From contig NZ_CP062788.1 in the NCBI RefSeq assembly GCF_025136295.1, forward strand, positions 3,241,588 through 3,305,587: a DNA stretch of 64,000 nt, in the 5' to 3' direction. This DNA is from Aestuariispira ectoiniformans. Lineage in GTDB: Bacteria > Pseudomonadota > Alphaproteobacteria > UBA8366 > Aestuariispiraceae. How positions within the stretch are numbered: the stretch's first letter is position 1; each line of letters starts with the position of its first letter. Below, piece after piece: positions 61,200-64,000 of this stretch. The position numbers and the translations under genes were made by a program. Below the pieces are notes generated by a model that made no database searches, was not told where the DNA came from, and saw nothing but the letters and a program-made list of their open reading frames with translations.

Positions 61200-62114
61200 A
61201 TGGAACAGGCGGGCGAAACCACCCTCGCAAAAACCAGTAACGAGGGACTGAAGGGCATCGCCTGGATGCTGCTGTCGGTGCTGTTGTTCTCCGCCATGCA
61301 TACCATGATCAAGGATGTGGCGAAGGACATTCACCCCTTTGAGATTGCCTTCTTCCGGAACCTGTTCGGCTTTGTGGTACTCGCGCCGATATTCATGAAA
61401 CAGGGTTTGGCTCCCCTGCGGACCAAACGTCTGGGGTTGCTGACCTGGCGGGCGATCTTCAATTCCACCGCCATGGCCATGTATTTCCTGTCGATCAGCC
61501 TGATCCCTCTGGCCGACGCCACGGCACTCAGCTTTACCGCGCCGATCTTCGTCACTTTGCTCGCGATCCCGATTCTGGGAGAGCGGATCGGCCTTAACCG
61601 CGGCTTCGCGATTGTCTGTGCCTTTGGCGGGGCTATGGTCATTCTGCGCCCGGGCTTTCAGGAGATCGAGATCGGCACGGTCCTGGTGCTGGTATCCGCC
61701 CTGTTCTGGGCCAGTGCGATCCTGGTGATCAAGATCCTATCCCGAACCGAAAGCAGCGTGACCGTCACCGCCTATATGGGCCTGTTGATGACGCCCATTT
61801 CCCTGATTCCGGCCCTTTTCGTCTGGTCCTGGCCAAGCTGGGAGACCCTGGGAATGCTGGCGATCATGGGGCTGCTCGGCACCATCGCACAATATGCGAT
61901 GACCGAGGCCCTGCGCTTTGGCGAAACCCATGTGATCATGCCGATGGACTACACCCGTCTCCTCTGGATGGCGATTGCAGGCTGGCTGGTCTTCCAGGAG
62001 GTGCCGACCGTCTATACCTGGATCGGCGGCCTGATGATCGCCGGCAGCGCCAGCTACATCGCCTGGCGGGAATCAAGGAAAGGCAGGCCGATCAATCAGC
62101 CTGCCAAAACCTGA
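61200..62114 (+). CDS. DMT family transporter (EamA)
   Basis: About 304 residues; ATG at 61200, with another in-frame ATG at 61182. Ten membrane helices form two EamA repeats, with FSAMHTMIKDVAKDIHPFEIAFFRNLFG and, in the second half, PMDYTRLLWMAIAGWLVFQE. Such proteins move metabolites or drugs across the inner membrane; substrate unknown. It converges on the ThDP enzyme gene with 13 bases between stops. Confidence 0.92.
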   Translation: MEQAGETTLAKTSNEGLKGIAWMLLSVLLFSAMHTMIKDVAKDIHPFEIAFFRNLFGFVVLAPIFMKQGLAPLRTKRLGLLTWRAIFNSTAMAMYFLSISLIPLADATALSFTAPIFVTLLAIPILGERIGLNRGFAIVCAFGGAMVILRPGFQEIEIGTVLVLVSALFWASAILVIKILSRTESSVTVTAYMGLLMTPISLIPALFVWSWPSWETLGMLAIMGLLGTIAQYAMTEALRFGETHVIMPMDYTRLLWMAIAGWLVFQEVPTVYTWIGGLMIAGSASYIAWRESRKGRPINQPAKT

Positions 62115-62127
62115 CATTATCAGCCCA

Positions 62128-63795
62128 TTACTTTTTCAACGCCCCATCTCGGATCTGGGATAATGACGCATGCGGGGTGAGCGCCTCCGGATCAACGCGG
62201 ATTTCGATCAGCGCCGGTTTGCCTGACGCCTGACAACGCTTGAAGGCGTCGGCAAACTCTTCCGTTTTGGTGACAAGCTCTCCATGCGCGCCATAGGCCT
62301 TGGCCAGTTCGTGGAAATCCGGATTGTTCAACTTTGTCCCGCTGACCCGGCCGGGATATTCCCGCTCCTGATGCATGCGGATGGTGCCATACATGCCGTT
62401 ATTCACCACGATGAAGATGGCAGGCAGGTCATGCTGTATGGCGGTCGCCAGTTCCTGACCATGCATCATGTAACAACCGTCGCCTGAGAAGGCGACGACG
62501 GTGCGGTCGGGATGCACCTTCTTGGCCGCCACCGCCGCAGGCACGCCATAGCCCATGGAGCCGCTGGTCGGGGCCAGACAGGTCCGGTATGTGCGATAGC
62601 GGTAATATCGATGCAGCCAGATGGCGTAATTCCCCGCGCCGTTGCACAGGATCGCATCTTCCGGCAGATGACCGCGTAACCAGCCGATGATCTCCCCCAT
62701 CTGCACGTCGCCGGGGGACTTCAGCGTCGGTTCGGAATGTTCGACAAAATCACCACGCCCTTCGATCCGGCTCACTTTCCAGCGTTCGTCATCGACCGGC
62801 GCCAGCGCCCGCGCCGCCTTGGCAAAGGAGCGGCTGTCGGCGTTGATTGCCTGGGTCGTTGCATAGACCCGGTTCAACTCCGATGCATCGGGATAGACAT
62901 GAACCAGCTTCTGTTTCGGCACGGGGATATCGAACAGGCTGTAACCGCTCGACGTCATTTCCCCCAGCCGGGCCCCCACCACAAGCAGCAGGTCCGCGTT
63001 TCTGATCCGATCCGCCAACTTCGGGTTAATGCCGATCCCCACATGGCCGACATAGCATGGGTGATTATTGTCGAAATAATCCTGACAACGGAAGGATGCC
63101 CCCACCGGCAGGCCGTTCGCCGCCGCAAAGGCCATCATATCGTCCCGCGCCTCAGCCGACCATCCGCCACCGCCGACAATCACCATCGGACGGGCGGCTT
63201 CAGCCAGACGCCCGCGCAATTCTTCCATAGCCTCGGCAGACGGTGCGGTGTCGATGCGTTTATAGGCGGGCGCATCCACCACATCCGCCTCTTCCGTCAG
63301 CATGTCCTCCGGCAGGGCCAGCACCACCGGCCCCGGACGGCCCGAGGTTGCCGTATGGAAGGCACGGTTCAGATATTCCGGGATGCGCGCCGGATCGTCG
63401 ATCTGCGCCACCCATTTTGCCATTTCACCGAACATTCGACGGTAATCAATCTCCTGGAAGGCCTCACGGTCCACCATGTCCCGCGCCACCTGCCCGATCA
63501 GCAGGATCATGGGCGTCGAATCCTGGTAGGCGATATGCACGCCCGCACTTGCATTGGTCGCGCCCGGCCCGCGCGTCACCATGCAGATGCCGGGTTTGCC
63601 GGTCAGCTTGCCATAGGCATCCGCCATCATTGCCGCCCCGCCTTCCTGACGGCAGGTCACATAGTCGATCCCGCTTTCATAAAGCGCATCCAGAACGGCC
63701 AGATAACTTTCCCCCGGCACGCCAAAGGCCGTATCCACCCCATGGATTTTCAAAGCATCGACCAGAATCTGGCCTCCCATACGCGGTTCCGACAT
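62128..63795 (-). CDS. Thiamine-diphosphate-dependent enzyme of the acetolactate synthase family
   Basis: 555 residues in three domains. The N-terminal Pyr domain has the catalytic Glu in FGVPGESYLAVLDAL. The middle domain binds FAD or ADP in relatives. The C-terminal PP domain shows the ThDP motif FSGDGCYMMHGQELATAIQ to NNGMYGTIR. Acetolactate synthase large subunits, sulfoacetaldehyde acetyltransferase and benzoylformate-type enzymes share this layout; with no ilvH or ilvC neighbour, the biosynthetic acetolactate synthase is unlikely. The substrate is not identified. ATG at 63793-63795. Confidence 0.88.
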   Translation of the reverse strand: MSEPRMGGQILVDALKIHGVDTAFGVPGESYLAVLDALYESGIDYVTCRQEGGAAMMADAYGKLTGKPGICMVTRGPGATNASAGVHIAYQDSTPMILLIGQVARDMVDREAFQEIDYRRMFGEMAKWVAQIDDPARIPEYLNRAFHTATSGRPGPVVLALPEDMLTEEADVVDAPAYKRIDTAPSAEAMEELRGRLAEAARPMVIVGGGGWSAEARDDMMAFAAANGLPVGASFRCQDYFDNNHPCYVGHVGIGINPKLADRIRNADLLLVVGARLGEMTSSGYSLFDIPVPKQKLVHVYPDASELNRVYATTQAINADSRSFAKAARALAPVDDERWKVSRIEGRGDFVEHSEPTLKSPGDVQMGEIIGWLRGHLPEDAILCNGAGNYAIWLHRYYRYRTYRTCLAPTSGSMGYGVPAAVAAKKVHPDRTVVAFSGDGCYMMHGQELATAIQHDLPAIFIVVNNGMYGTIRMHQEREYPGRVSGTKLNNPDFHELAKAYGAHGELVTKTEEFADAFKRCQASGKPALIEIRVDPEALTPHASLSQIRDGALKK

Positions 63796-64000
63796 CTTAT
63801 CACCCGTTAAATATCTAATTATTCCAGTTCGTTGGCCCGGAACATTGTCCCAGACAATACAATTATGACGCTCATTTTTTTGGATACAACCCGCGAGCGT
63901 GAAATGCAGGCACAGAATGACGAACCATTATGTGCTTTGCTTTGTCTCAGGTCATGAAACGTCAACATTGTCGATTTTTTTTGCGAAATGCTATCTGCCC
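63796..64000. other. 205-base noncoding end of the window
   Basis: AT-rich, with no supported gene. It should contain the promoter of the ThDP enzyme. ATTGTCCCAGACAATA (63845-63860) is a partial inverted repeat that may be an operator. Confidence 0.4.

Noticed and set aside
1-64000. CRISPR arrays, insertion sequences, integrases, rRNA or tRNA genes
   Set aside because: No regularly spaced repeats, transposase or recombinase signatures, or RNA gene hallmarks were found.

Overview
The window is chromosomal DNA from an alphaproteobacterium, most likely a free-living, flagellated member of the Rhodospirillales. The evidence is the set of alphaproteobacterial cell-cycle genes (gcrA, ctrA, chpT) lying close to flagellar (fliI, fliJ) and chemotaxis (cheA, cheY, cheB, cheR) genes. 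Clade-typical small families (DUF2794, DUF3553, DUF1127, DUF2336), fully intact genes and no mobile elements support this. Genus cannot be fixed from the sequence. I see no rRNA, tRNA, CRISPR array, insertion sequence or prophage.

Layout. 0-2.4 kb: envelope genes (BamB-like lipoprotein, YfgM-like TPR protein), a redoxin, a small lipoprotein and a DUF2794 protein. 2.4-5.1 kb: gap, a NarL-type regulator without its phospho-acceptor Asp, and gcrA behind a long control region with a perfect DnaA box and four GANTC sites. 5.1-14.7 kb: NnrS, a MaoC/HTD2-type hydratase, two membrane sensor kinases, a hemerythrin with an FNR/FixK-type box, a fatty-acyl-CoA ligase, a possible small RNA or attenuator, and a proline-rich exported protein. 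14.7-24 kb: the core cluster fliJ-fliI / ctrA / cheR-cheB-cheY-cheA / chpT / DUF3553. In Caulobacter, CckA passes phosphate through ChpT to CtrA, while DnaA, GcrA and CcrM (GANTC) time transcription. Most of that circuit except CckA, CcrM and DnaA is in this window.

24-34 kb: a fused NuoE/NuoF-type formate dehydrogenase diaphorase subunit, an orphan colicin-immunity-like protein, a DUF1127 protein, a PadR-controlled RND efflux operon, and a LysR/LysE divergent pair. 34-45 kb: TrkH, three phospholipid genes (CDP-alcohol phosphatidyltransferase, pssA, psd), a LysM protein, a convergent cytochrome b561 / cytochrome c' pair, a LOG-family nucleotidase, NADP isocitrate dehydrogenase and small enzymes. 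45-56 kb: a CoxE-like VWA protein, DUF2336, nicotinamidase, agmatinase-like hydrolase, asparaginase, an XRE regulator, the molybdenum formate dehydrogenase catalytic subunit and a solute-binding protein. 56-64 kb: a peptide-deformylase-like protein that has lost key catalytic residues, a PAS sensor kinase, formate-tetrahydrofolate ligase behind a structured leader, a crotonase, ArsC-like, a DMT exporter and a ThDP enzyme.

Two themes join the genes. One is cell-cycle, motility and signalling control. The other is C1 and formate metabolism: formate dehydrogenase alpha and fused beta/gamma subunits in two separate places, plus fhs. No single obviously new multi-gene system stands out. The most worthwhile leads are the deformylase-like protein, the gcrA leader with its short overlapping ORF, the repeat-plus-terminator region at 14.0-14.2 kb, the structured fhs leader, the orphan immunity gene and the phased 10-bp repeats upstream of the XRE gene.
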